Below the pieces are notes generated by a model that had not been told where the DNA came from, searched no databases, and was given only the letters and a program-made list of their open reading frames with translations. From Caballeronia humi (lineage in GTDB: Bacteria > Pseudomonadota > Gammaproteobacteria > Burkholderiales > Burkholderiaceae): DNA of 64,000 bases. The stretch spans positions 1 through 64,000 of the forward strand of contig NZ_FCNW02000023.1 of assembly GCF_001544475.1 (NCBI RefSeq), read 5' to 3'. The position numbers and the translations under genes are program-made. Below, one piece after another: positions 54,201 to 61,359 of this stretch. The number at the start of each line of letters is the position of its first letter. Position 1 is the stretch's first letter.

Positions 54201-54433
54201 GCAAGCTGATTCACGTCGATGCGGCCCGCGTCGATCCCCAGGCGACGTTCATCGAGCTGGGTGTCGATTCGATCGTCCTGATGGAGTTCACGCACGCTGT
54301 CAGCCGGCAGCACGGCGTGAAGCTGACGGTGCCGCAAATCTTCGAGCATTACCCCAGTCTGGAAAAACTGTCCCGCTTTCTCGATGCGGGCGAGGTTCAG
54401 GGGTCGAGCATCGATACTGCGGAGGAGGTCTGA
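48209..54433 (+). CDS. polyketide synthase FAAL-ACP-KS-AT-MT-ACP
   Basis: 2074 residues. Residues 1-580 form a fatty acyl-AMP ligase (QYTSGSTGMPKGVMLSH). ACP1 has Ser628 (GLGSID). The KS spans 687-1115, with Cys839 (DTACSS), His974 (AHGTGTPLGDP) and His1015 (NVGHLEAA) all present. The AT spans about 1200-1500, with Ser1294 (GHSLGEYAA) and a PYHSRLM motif. A methyltransferase region follows at about 1575-1935, with a winged-helix-like front part and SAM motif ELGAGTGG from 1772. ACP2 has Ser2021 (GVDSIVLMEF). There is no KR, DH or ER. It should activate a fatty acid, add one extender (probably malonate) and C-methylate, leaving an alpha-methyl-beta-keto acyl chain. It has GGAGAG before the ATG and is followed by the NRPS gene. 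Confidence 0.92.
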   Translation: MTRRTLLEVFIDNTTPDTSASYTYLRDGEIVDRTLTHYELLQRAKGLAEWLKQQGMSGKRALLVFPTGLEFVEAFLACLIANVTTVPVAPVPLTGDTNKAKRLSVLMDDCQPSIVLGVGKTIGNAGAFVEQNPKWSDLTWLEVDTFEGWDAFPDRAIDMPSPTAIAVLQYTSGSTGMPKGVMLSHQNILHNLIQWDHGLGHDDASRIISWVPHFHDLGLLYGILFPMYRSISACLLPGVAVAQTPLRWLKAISDFKGTHSMGPNFMYGHCCQKISEHDCVGLDLSSWRMALNAAEPVSVETVSKFNEKFGRYGFPSNAMTAGYGLAEATCFVTCQTWDEPVRALSLSAKALLCNEVRLAKAGEVAADMVACGKALNGTTVKIVDPARLTECAPDEIGEIWVHSGSVSSGYWNRPDETARTMGATMAGDRGGQQFLRTGDLGFVNEGDLFTTGRIKDLIIVHGDNYYPQDAEREIGRAHPGFAPGGCAVFPVTRDGEERIVVVQELTRAHRGGPYDEMFGAIRRAVGAAFDLPVYAIVLIQPGTTAKTSSGKIQRNQSKRAFLEGGLRVVAKWEIDPDAKAPVQSPMAACPSSAVEVEAFLTRRAAEISQVSQQSVRADRPFSEYGLGSIDAASLATELASRFNVEVSPTEFYDHPSIRQLAHYLSRRIEGERPQAKTAALASCDPDSVVVVGMACRFPGAGNLAAYWDLLSEGRSGITSRRHGDGTVRHGGFLDDLIEFDNAFFSITNREAACMDPQQRIAMQVAWHALEDAGIKPDAIAGTDTGVFFGASAFDYGLLQLTQAELDAYSSQGSVLAVIANRIAYQLDLHGPSFVVDTACSSALTAVHLACRSLRDAECRMAIVGAVNVLLASEWDEGLIKAGMLAPDGQCKTFDASANGYVRSEGCGALVLKRYQDAVADGDRIYGAIVGSTLNQDGRSNGLTAPSGSAQEALVLSALAKAKLDPSELQYVEAHGTGTPLGDPIECRALSRVLAQGRSGDERVCHLGSAKANVGHLEAAAGMAGIIKTLLALHHGQIPVQRNLSNLNPLIDLGARIAIPRTGVAWPRQRGARRHASVNAFGFSGTNACVVVGDAECAPPDSHGSDQTFVEKQPSPVLPFVMSARDKPALRRLAARFAAHLESLPERDWLDFVYTSTCRRALQDTRFAVAADSAAGLAAKLRALADGSDLNVTEHGSRRAPRIAFVYSGQGIPLEDAGWGLFQQLPAFREALARCDAILAPQLGFTLETLLYGHRADIDLTRPSLAQPVHFALQYALGQTLSSLGIRADVTLGHSLGEYAALVTSGAMSVEAALGLVAVRGDLCGNQIAPGAMAAVFADEETISRTILQSGIAVDLAAINGQHHCVVAGSIEAVTQFCAYLDERHSIEHRKLRVERPYHSRLMEPVMPALVHAAEAIEFQTPSSGFISNVTGEIWAPGRKLTGQYFARHLREPVRFADSLHALSGADVALAIEIGTRPVLCGIGEACQDGAGPRWLPLLRQTGHDHEDLVECLVQIAGAGYEVDWRPLLAAKERRVVSLPGYEFEKVPHWFKQRAATAPSASMPVAARPAWEQVVQCGEAALGSFMAVESSSLAKFEAIWKRMVEVCPLVMAATLAELGVFRQAGETVCAQDIAQRCALKASRLPLLGQWLMALGNAGYLQNVGEGLYRNPEPFDAMQLKTQVAGLLPEISTSEDYRPLVDYVKECATSQAGLLTGTTNPLDLLFPDGESKVADALYQLNPVSRMQNHIAVEALRAMVGRHATRQRRPMRILELGAGTGGTSAALLKVLPATGVVYHFTDVSHFFTDRAKARFAGLPFIEYGLFDINKGFAEQGYEPASFDLILAANAIHAAKHIDETLHQLRRLLVPGGALMLIEGTVNTPIQMLTLAHIESFGHYQDRRKARNLPFMSVDEWRACLLAAGFEGFSAVPGVGHSSQAWPQHLLLACSAEEGGAVASSVVTQEAVESLTPLSAPSPAPMHESAADSSLGTTDALSRLLGKLIHVDAARVDPQATFIELGVDSIVLMEFTHAVSRQHGVKLTVPQIFEHYPSLEKLSRFLDAGEVQGSSIDTAEEV

Positions 54434-54435
54434 CC

Positions 54436-57400
54436 ATGTATCGACAAGATTTCGCGTGCCTCTCCAACGATGGCGTCCAGCGCAAAGCGTATCCGCTGAC
54501 ACCGATGCAGGAGGCCTACTGGATCGGCGAGCAGAACGGCTATCTCCTTGGCACCGCGGCCTGCCTGTATCGCGGCTACCGTGCCGCGCTGCTCGACCTG
54601 CAAAAGCTCGAGCAAACGCTGCTTCAGTTGATGGCGACGCATCCGGCCCTGCGCACGCGCATCCTCCCGGACGGCACGCAGGCCATCGCGCCGATGCCCG
54701 CCCGTTGTCAGGTTCCGGTGCGCGACATCCGGCACCTCGGCGTGGCGGAGCAAGAGGCACGCGTGGCCGGCTGGAAGGACTCGCTCAACGCGCATCTGCC
54801 GGAGATGGACAGCGGTTGCCAGTTCGTCTGTGTTGTCGACCATGTCCACGACGGCTACCGGCTCCACTTCCTGTTCCGCCTGCTCACGCTGGACGGGCGC
54901 TCGCTCGCCGTGTTCTTCCACGACTTGACGCGCCTCTACCGGGGCGACGCGCCGCACGACGCACCGGCAGCCGACTTCCGCGAGTACGTCGAGGAGCAGC
55001 ACGCGACCAGGCTCGGCCTCGCCTACCGGCAATCCCTCGACTACTGGACCCGCCGGCTGGGGACGCTGCCCCCGGCGCCGGACCTGCCGATACGCGAGCA
55101 CGGGGAGATTCCCCACAAATCGATTTTCCGCCGTCGTCAGGTCCGGCTGGAGCCGGGGGAGGTCCAGCAGTTCGCGCTACGGGCCAGGATGCTCGGCGCG
55201 ACGCTCAACGCGGTGCTGTGCACCGTGTTCGCGGACGTTCTGCGGCGTTGGTCGCGCAGTCCGTCGTTCACGCTCAACCTGCTGATATCCGGACGTCCGG
55301 CCAACGACCCTCGATTCGACCGGGTTATCGGCAACTTCAGCAATACCTTGCTGCTGGAAGTGCCAGCGGCCGAAGGCGGTTTTCGCGAACGGGCTGCCGC
55401 CTTGCAAAAGCAGTTGTTCCGCGAGATCGAGCACCGCCACGTGTCCGGCGTCGACGTGATCCGGCAGATGAACCGGCCGGCGTCGGTTCTGCCAGCCATG
55501 CCTGTGGTGTTCGCCAGCACCCTCGGCCTGGAGAAAGGCTCGATGGCAGCACCGTCCGAACTGGGCTGGCTACGCGGCGAGGGCAGCATGCACACGCCAC
55601 AGGTCTGGCTGGATCATCAGGCCTACATGGAGGAGGGCGCTATGGTCCTGAACTGGGACTATGTCGATGGCGTCTTCCTGCCCGGCGTGATCGAGGACAT
55701 GTTCGCCACGTACCAGAGTTGTCTGCAACAGATTTTAAGGTGCGGCGATCCCGCCTCCTGCTCGCCCACCCTGCAACCGCCCTCGCTCGCGGCCCGTCAC
55801 ACGGCGAACGACACCGCGCGACCATTGCCTGATGGCCTGCTGCACGACTTTTTCATCGAAGCCTGCCGCAAGCATCCGGCGCAGACGGCCATCGTCGCGC
55901 CCGACAGGCGCATCGACTACGCCGAATTGCTGTGCCGGACCACGGGGCTGGCGAGCGAAATGCGCCAGTGGGGCGTGGCTCGCAACGATCTGGTTGCCAT
56001 TGTCGCTCGCCGGGGCTGGCGACAGGTGGCGGCCGCGATGAGCACCGTGCAGGCCGGCGCGGCGTACCTTCCCGTGGCCTACGACCTGCCACTGTCGCGC
56101 AAACAATGGCTGATCGACCAGCCCGGCGTGAAGGTCGTGCTGTGCGAGCGCGATGCCGTCGCGACCCTGCGCGCGCCCGAGGGCGTCCCGTTGCGGGTGC
56201 TCGAGGACGCGTTGCCGGACGAAGCGCCGGCCATGCCCGTCGCCCTGGCCAGCGTTCAGGGTCCCGACGACCTCGCCTACGTCATCTTCACGTCGGGTTC
56301 GACCGGCCAGCCCAAGGGGGTGGCGATCACTCATCGCGGGGCGGTCAACACCCTCCAGGATGTCATCGCGCGATTCGGCCTGGACGACCGCGACCGCGTC
56401 CTCGGCCTCTCCGCGTTCAATTTCGACCTGTCCGTCTACGACATTTTCGCGACGCTGGGCTGCGGAGCGACCTTGGTACTGCCGCCTCACAGCAGCAGTC
56501 CGTCGCCTGCCGACTGGGCGCAAAGTATCGAGCAGCACGGCGTCACCGTCTGGAACAGCGTGCCGGCCCTGCTGGAAATGCAGCTCGAATATTCCGTCGC
56601 CCGCGCGCCGGAGGTCTTGTCGAAATTGCGGCTCATCATGCTGAGCGGCGACTGGATACCGGTGTCCTTGCCGGGCCGCGTGGCGTGTGTCGCGCCGCGC
56701 GCCGCCCTCGTCGGTCTCGGCGGCGCCACGGAAGCGTCGATCTGGTCGAACTATTTCGTCATCGGCCACGTCGACCCGAAATGGCGCAGCATTCCCTACG
56801 GCTGGCCGCTGTCGAACCAGAGCTTCCACGTGCTGGACGACGCCTTGCAGCCGCAGCCCGCCTGGGCCACCGGAAACCTGTACATCGGCGGCATCGGCCT
56901 CGCGCAGAGCTATTACAGGGATCCCGAGCGGACCGGTGCCAGCTTCATTACGCATCCCGCCACCGGGGAACGCCTCTACCGCACAGGCGATCTCGGCCGC
57001 TATCAGGCCGATGGCCGTCTCGAATTCCTGGGGCGCAGCGACACTCAGGTCAAGATTTTCGGGCACCGTATCGAGCTGGGCGAGGTCGATGCGATGCTCG
57101 AGCGGTGCCCCGGCGTGCGCAGCGCGGCGTCGCTGGTGAGGAGCGTCGGCGAGCACAACCGGCCGCAGTTGCTGGCATTCTTCGTGCGCGATCCGCTCGC
57201 GGCCAAGGAGGGCGCGGCCATCGAAGCCTCGATCCGCCAACACCTCGGCGACCTGCTGCCTCATTACATGGTGCCGGGCCTGCTGGTCGAGATCGACCAG
57301 ATGCCGGTGACCGCCAACGGGAAGATCGATCGCGCCGTCCTTCAGGAGCAGGCGTCCGCGCTGCAGCGCGCGGGCACGGAGAAGATCCTGCCGCGCGACG

Positions 57401-58461
57401 AGACCGAGGCCGCGCTGTCGTCGCTGTGGGAAGAGCTGCTCGGTATCGAACAGCCGGGCGTCGATGACGATTTCTTCGCCCTTGGCGGCAGTTCGCTGAT
57501 GGCAGTGCGGCTGCTCAACGCGATCGAGTCCACTCTCGGGCAGACCCTGTCGCTCGCGTCTTTGCTGCGCCAGGGCACGATCGCCACACAGGCCCGGCTG
57601 ATCGCCGAACTGGCGGTGCAGGCGCCCTCGCGCAAGCCTGGCAAGAACTCGGCCCGCGACGCCGTCGTGATCATCCGCCGTGCGGCGATACGAGCAGAAC
57701 CGCAGGACGTTCTGGTCGCCGTTCACCCTGTCGGCGGCAACGTCCTGTGTTACCGGGAACTGCCGGAGCTCGTGCCGCAGCACACGGACATCATCGGCAT
57801 CCAGTCGCGAGGCGACGGTGGCGCCCGCACGGTTGCCGACATGGCTGCCAGCTATGTACGGGAACTGGCGCCGCATCTGCCTGCGGCAGCCCGGGTTCAT
57901 CTGTTCGGATGGTCGATGGGCGGCGTCATCGCACACGAGATGGCCGGCCTGCTGGAAAGCGCCGGCGTGATCCCGGCCGGCCTGACCATGATCGACAGCT
58001 GGGTCGGCGAACTCGCGCTGAAGGAGGGCGCGGCGCTTGCCGGCGCCGACCTCCTGAGGACTTTCGCGAGAGACTTGCTGCAGACACAGCAGCTCTCGCA
58101 GGATCTCGAAGCGCTCGCCACGCTGCCCCTTTCACAAGGGATCGCTGCGCTGCGCTCCGTGCTGGACGAAAGCGGGACCAACCGCTTATCCGTCTCCGAT
58201 CTCGAGGCGTTGCTCGCCGAACACAAGGCGAACTTCGATGCGCTGATCCAGCATCGGCCCGGGACCACGAGCGTCGTGCCGCTTGAGTTCAAGGCGACGA
58301 GGCAATCGAGTTTCCCGTTCCTCGTACCGTTTTCCGCCCCTGCCGTTAGCCTCGGTGCAACGCGGCAGGTTCATCTCGACGAAACACATTTTTCGATCGC
58401 CCGTGGCGACAGCCTGCGCCGGATCATGGCGCACGTCCTCGGGTGCGGGAGCCTCGCATGA
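54436..58461 (+). CDS. nonribosomal peptide synthetase Cy-A(Cys)-PCP-TE
   Basis: 1341 residues. The heterocyclization (Cy) domain spans about 15-430, shown by PLTPMQEAYWIG, LPPAPDLP, the TLNAVLCTVFADVLRRWS segment, IGNFSNTLLL and MPVVFAS. Its DxxxxD motif reads R148-LLTL-D153, so the first Asp is Arg. The A domain (about 455-955) has code residues Asp664, Leu665, Tyr668, Asn707, Met735, Ser737, Leu761, Ile769, Trp770. DLYNMSLIW is nearly the cysteine code DLYNLSLIW. The PCP has Ser1020. The TE has Ser1160 (GWSMGG) and His1318. It should join cysteine to the PKS chain and release the product by hydrolysis. It starts 2 bases after the PKS stop. Confidence 0.93.
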   Translation: MYRQDFACLSNDGVQRKAYPLTPMQEAYWIGEQNGYLLGTAACLYRGYRAALLDLQKLEQTLLQLMATHPALRTRILPDGTQAIAPMPARCQVPVRDIRHLGVAEQEARVAGWKDSLNAHLPEMDSGCQFVCVVDHVHDGYRLHFLFRLLTLDGRSLAVFFHDLTRLYRGDAPHDAPAADFREYVEEQHATRLGLAYRQSLDYWTRRLGTLPPAPDLPIREHGEIPHKSIFRRRQVRLEPGEVQQFALRARMLGATLNAVLCTVFADVLRRWSRSPSFTLNLLISGRPANDPRFDRVIGNFSNTLLLEVPAAEGGFRERAAALQKQLFREIEHRHVSGVDVIRQMNRPASVLPAMPVVFASTLGLEKGSMAAPSELGWLRGEGSMHTPQVWLDHQAYMEEGAMVLNWDYVDGVFLPGVIEDMFATYQSCLQQILRCGDPASCSPTLQPPSLAARHTANDTARPLPDGLLHDFFIEACRKHPAQTAIVAPDRRIDYAELLCRTTGLASEMRQWGVARNDLVAIVARRGWRQVAAAMSTVQAGAAYLPVAYDLPLSRKQWLIDQPGVKVVLCERDAVATLRAPEGVPLRVLEDALPDEAPAMPVALASVQGPDDLAYVIFTSGSTGQPKGVAITHRGAVNTLQDVIARFGLDDRDRVLGLSAFNFDLSVYDIFATLGCGATLVLPPHSSSPSPADWAQSIEQHGVTVWNSVPALLEMQLEYSVARAPEVLSKLRLIMLSGDWIPVSLPGRVACVAPRAALVGLGGATEASIWSNYFVIGHVDPKWRSIPYGWPLSNQSFHVLDDALQPQPAWATGNLYIGGIGLAQSYYRDPERTGASFITHPATGERLYRTGDLGRYQADGRLEFLGRSDTQVKIFGHRIELGEVDAMLERCPGVRSAASLVRSVGEHNRPQLLAFFVRDPLAAKEGAAIEASIRQHLGDLLPHYMVPGLLVEIDQMPVTANGKIDRAVLQEQASALQRAGTEKILPRDETEAALSSLWEELLGIEQPGVDDDFFALGGSSLMAVRLLNAIESTLGQTLSLASLLRQGTIATQARLIAELAVQAPSRKPGKNSARDAVVIIRRAAIRAEPQDVLVAVHPVGGNVLCYRELPELVPQHTDIIGIQSRGDGGARTVADMAASYVRELAPHLPAAARVHLFGWSMGGVIAHEMAGLLESAGVIPAGLTMIDSWVGELALKEGAALAGADLLRTFARDLLQTQQLSQDLEALATLPLSQGIAALRSVLDESGTNRLSVSDLEALLAEHKANFDALIQHRPGTTSVVPLEFKATRQSSFPFLVPFSAPAVSLGATRQVHLDETHFSIARGDSLRRIMAHVLGCGSLA

Positions 58462-59774
58462 CTGTTTCCTCCACATCCCCAAGTACCATCGACACGCTCG
58501 TCGTCGGGGCGGGACAAGCCGGACTGGCCGCGAGCTACCATCTTCGACTGCATGGCGTCGAGCATCTCGTGATCGAGAGCGCCAGCCGGCCCGCCCACCG
58601 GTGGATTGATCACCGGTGGGATTCCTTCACGCTGGTGACGCCCAACTGGACCGTCCGCATTCCCGGCGCGGAATACGACGGCGACGATCCCGACGGATTC
58701 ATGCCGCGCCTGGAGATCGCCGCCCGCTTCCAGGAATACGTGCAAAAGTACCGGCTGCCGGTCCGGTACAACACGCGAGTCCACTCGGTCCGGGCGGGTT
58801 CCGACGCCGGCTTCGAGATCGGCACCAGCGCCGGTGTGTTTCGCGCAAGGCATGTGGTGATGGCCACGGGCCTGTTCCAGACACCGCGCATTCCGTCTTT
58901 CTCGGAGAAGATGCCGCCACGCGTGCGGCAGATGCATTCGAGCGAATACCGGAACCCCGGCATGCTGGGGCGCGGCGCGGTGCTCGTCGTAGGCAGTTCC
59001 CAGTCGGGCTGCCAGATTGCCGACGAGATCCGCAGGAGTGGGCACGAGGTGTTCCTGTGCGTGGGGAAGTCCGGCCGCGCGCCACGCCGGTATCGCGGCA
59101 AGGACAGCTCGGAGTGGCTCGACCTGCTCGGCCTGTCGGACCAGACGGTTGACCAGCTTCCATCGCCCAAGATGAAATTCGCGGGAAGTCCGCACATCAT
59201 CGGCCGGTCGGATGGCAGGGACATCAACCTGCACCGGTTCCATCGCGACGGCATGACTCTCCTCGGCAGCCTGACCGACGTGAGCGACAACACGCTCCGG
59301 CTTGCACCCGACCTGCATCGAAACCTCGCGATCGCGGACAAATTCGAAAAGGCGTTCCTGCAAAGGATCGACAGCTATATCGAGTCGCACCAGCTGACGT
59401 GCGAGCGCGAAGCCGTGCCGGATTGGCAGGACGGATATTCGTGCGCGCAGGTCGCGGAACTCGACCTCGACCGGCACGGGATCAACACGGTCGTCTGGGC
59501 AACGGGATATGGCTTCGACTTCAGTCTGGTGAAGTTTCCGGTCTTCGACGAAGACGGCTACCCCGTTCAAACACGCGGGGTGACGCAGCAGCGGGGCCTG
59601 TATTTCGTCGGCCTGCCGTGGTTGCACAAGCAGCGCTCGGGTCTTCTGAGCGGCGCGGGCGCCGACGCGGCTCACGTGGTTTCCCACATCCTGGCTCTTG
59701 CGCCATCCGCCGGTTATCAGGACCGGCGCATCGACCCGTCACTCGAATGCGCGATGGGAGGCCAAGATGGCTGA
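58458..59774 (+). CDS. flavin-containing monooxygenase (YUCCA/MSMEG_0569-like)
   Basis: 438 residues. The FAD site is VVGAGQAGLAASYHL (GxGxxG) near residue 16. RWDSFTLVTPNWTVRIPG and YDGDDPDGFMPR are family hallmarks. The NADPH site VVGSSQSGCQIADEI is near 180, and WATGYGFDFS is near 355. Class B flavin monooxygenases oxidise soft nucleophiles (N or S) or carry out oxidative decarboxylation or Baeyer-Villiger steps. The start overlaps the NRPS stop (ATGA), so it is very likely a tailoring enzyme of the PKS-NRPS product. Oxidation of a thiazoline or thiol is plausible but not shown. Confidence 0.9.
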   Translation: MTVSSTSPSTIDTLVVGAGQAGLAASYHLRLHGVEHLVIESASRPAHRWIDHRWDSFTLVTPNWTVRIPGAEYDGDDPDGFMPRLEIAARFQEYVQKYRLPVRYNTRVHSVRAGSDAGFEIGTSAGVFRARHVVMATGLFQTPRIPSFSEKMPPRVRQMHSSEYRNPGMLGRGAVLVVGSSQSGCQIADEIRRSGHEVFLCVGKSGRAPRRYRGKDSSEWLDLLGLSDQTVDQLPSPKMKFAGSPHIIGRSDGRDINLHRFHRDGMTLLGSLTDVSDNTLRLAPDLHRNLAIADKFEKAFLQRIDSYIESHQLTCEREAVPDWQDGYSCAQVAELDLDRHGINTVVWATGYGFDFSLVKFPVFDEDGYPVQTRGVTQQRGLYFVGLPWLHKQRSGLLSGAGADAAHVVSHILALAPSAGYQDRRIDPSLECAMGGQDG

Positions 59775-61359
59775 GAACCATGCTGCGGCAACGCTCGTCC
59801 TCCCTTCCACCGAAACCGCGGCACCGGCCGCGCCCGCCGCGCCCGCTGCGCCCGCCGAACGACGGACCTCGCGGAAGAAACGCTGGATCATCGGGGCGAT
59901 CCTCGTCGGCGCGGCGCTCGTCGCGGGGCGCATGTGGTGGCATGCCCACTATTACCAGGAGACGGAAAACGCCTTCCTCGACGGCGATGTCACGCTCGTT
60001 TCACCGCGCGTGTCGGGCACGGTACGCGTGGTGTTCGTCCGTGACAACCAGCGGGTGAACGCCGGCGACCTGCTGCTGGAACTCGATGAGGCGGACCACG
60101 AGATCAAGGTCCAGCAGGCGTTAGCGGAACTCAGCGAAGTCGACGCTCACATCAAGCAGGTCGAAGCGCAAGTGCAGCAGTCGGCCGCCGAATCCGCGTC
60201 GGCCCGCGCTCAGGTGGCGCGGGCCGAGGCGCAGGCGCGCCGCGCCCGCGCGGACGCTTCGCGCTATGAGTCGGCGTACACCGACAACATCAAGGCCGTG
60301 TCGAAGCAGGAGCTGGACAACGCGAACGCCGCGAACGAGGTGGCGGCGTCGGAACTGCGCGCGCAGAAGGATCAGGCGACCGCCGCTCTGGCCAAGCAAT
60401 CGTCGCTCGCCGCGTCCAGGTCCACCCTGCTCGCACACCGGGACGTCCTGCTCGCCCATTTGCAGGAAGCCCGGCAGAACCTCGGCTACAACAGGATCTA
60501 TGCGCCCGTGAGCGGCCGGATCGGGAAAAAGAACGTGGAAGTCGGGTCGCGCATCCAGTCCGGCCAGCAGGTGCTGGCCATCGTGCAGGACAGCGTGTGG
60601 ATCAATGCGAACTTCAAGGAAACCCAGCTTGCCGGCCTGGCTCAAGGACAACGGGTTCAGGTTCGTATCGACGCCGTTCCCGGGCACACCTTCGTCGGCC
60701 GTATCGACAGTTTCTCGCCCGCCTCGGGTGCTCATTTCGCCTTGCTTCCACCGGACAACGCCACCGGCAATTTCACCAAGATCGTCCAGCGCGTGCCAGT
60801 CAAGATCGTCCTCGATCCTGAGTCCGTCGGAGCCTTCAAGGATCAACTCATGCCGGGCATGTCCGCCCTGGTGGAAATCGATCTGCGGCAGACGCAAGGG
60901 GCCGCCGGCGTCAGAACCGCAAAGTCTCCACCTGAGCGGCAGGCTCCGCACGCCCAGTCTCAAGACGCTGTGCCTGCTGCGCATCCTGCTGCGCGGCTGT
61001 CCGCGGTAACGAGCGCGCCTATGGCACCAGTCATGGCCACGCGTGCTGAGACCGCAGACGAGATGGAAAAACGGGTGCTCGCAACGGGATGGTCACGGCC
61101 AGCCAGCGCGAGCGCCGCCCGTCCGGCCACGGTTGTTGCCAGGAAGGCCCAAAAGGCCGAGACGGCACCGAAGACCGAGACAGACGACGAGATGGAAAAG
61201 CGGGTGCTCGAAAGGGGCTGGAGCCACCAGTCCGGCGCGAGCGCCGGCCGGGCAACTGAATCGTCCCGGGATGCGACGCGGCCGCAAGCCGAGCGGCGCG
61301 GATACGTTCGCACCGATGTCCCGGTCGTGGAGCACAGCCTGCGCCCGGGTGGCCTATGA
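59767..61359 (+). CDS. EmrA/HlyD-type membrane fusion protein with long C-terminal extension
   Basis: 530 residues; typical EmrA proteins have about 390. An Ala/Pro-rich start precedes a single membrane helix (about 42-60). A biotinyl-lipoyl-like region follows (DVTLVSPRVSGTVRVVFVRDNQRVNAGDLLLELD), then a long coiled coil (about 115-240) and a beta-barrel region ending near 385 (PGMSALVEIDLRQTQG). The remaining ~145 residues are an unusual basic, low-complexity tail. It holds a 16-residue unit twice: ETADEMEKRVLATGWS (about 428) and ETDDEMEKRVLERGWS (about 471). It bridges the inner-membrane exporter and outer-membrane channel encoded next. The start overlaps the monooxygenase end. Confidence 0.92.
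   Translation: MAENHAAATLVLPSTETAAPAAPAAPAAPAERRTSRKKRWIIGAILVGAALVAGRMWWHAHYYQETENAFLDGDVTLVSPRVSGTVRVVFVRDNQRVNAGDLLLELDEADHEIKVQQALAELSEVDAHIKQVEAQVQQSAAESASARAQVARAEAQARRARADASRYESAYTDNIKAVSKQELDNANAANEVAASELRAQKDQATAALAKQSSLAASRSTLLAHRDVLLAHLQEARQNLGYNRIYAPVSGRIGKKNVEVGSRIQSGQQVLAIVQDSVWINANFKETQLAGLAQGQRVQVRIDAVPGHTFVGRIDSFSPASGAHFALLPPDNATGNFTKIVQRVPVKIVLDPESVGAFKDQLMPGMSALVEIDLRQTQGAAGVRTAKSPPERQAPHAQSQDAVPAAHPAARLSAVTSAPMAPVMATRAETADEMEKRVLATGWSRPASASAARPATVVARKAQKAETAPKTETDDEMEKRVLERGWSHQSGASAGRATESSRDATRPQAERRGYVRTDVPVVEHSLRPGGL

Noticed and set aside
59815..59855. Short repeats GCGCCCGC(C/T) suggesting a repeat array
   Set aside because: They encode an Ala-Pro linker in the membrane fusion protein; there are no spacers, so it is not a CRISPR or mobile element.
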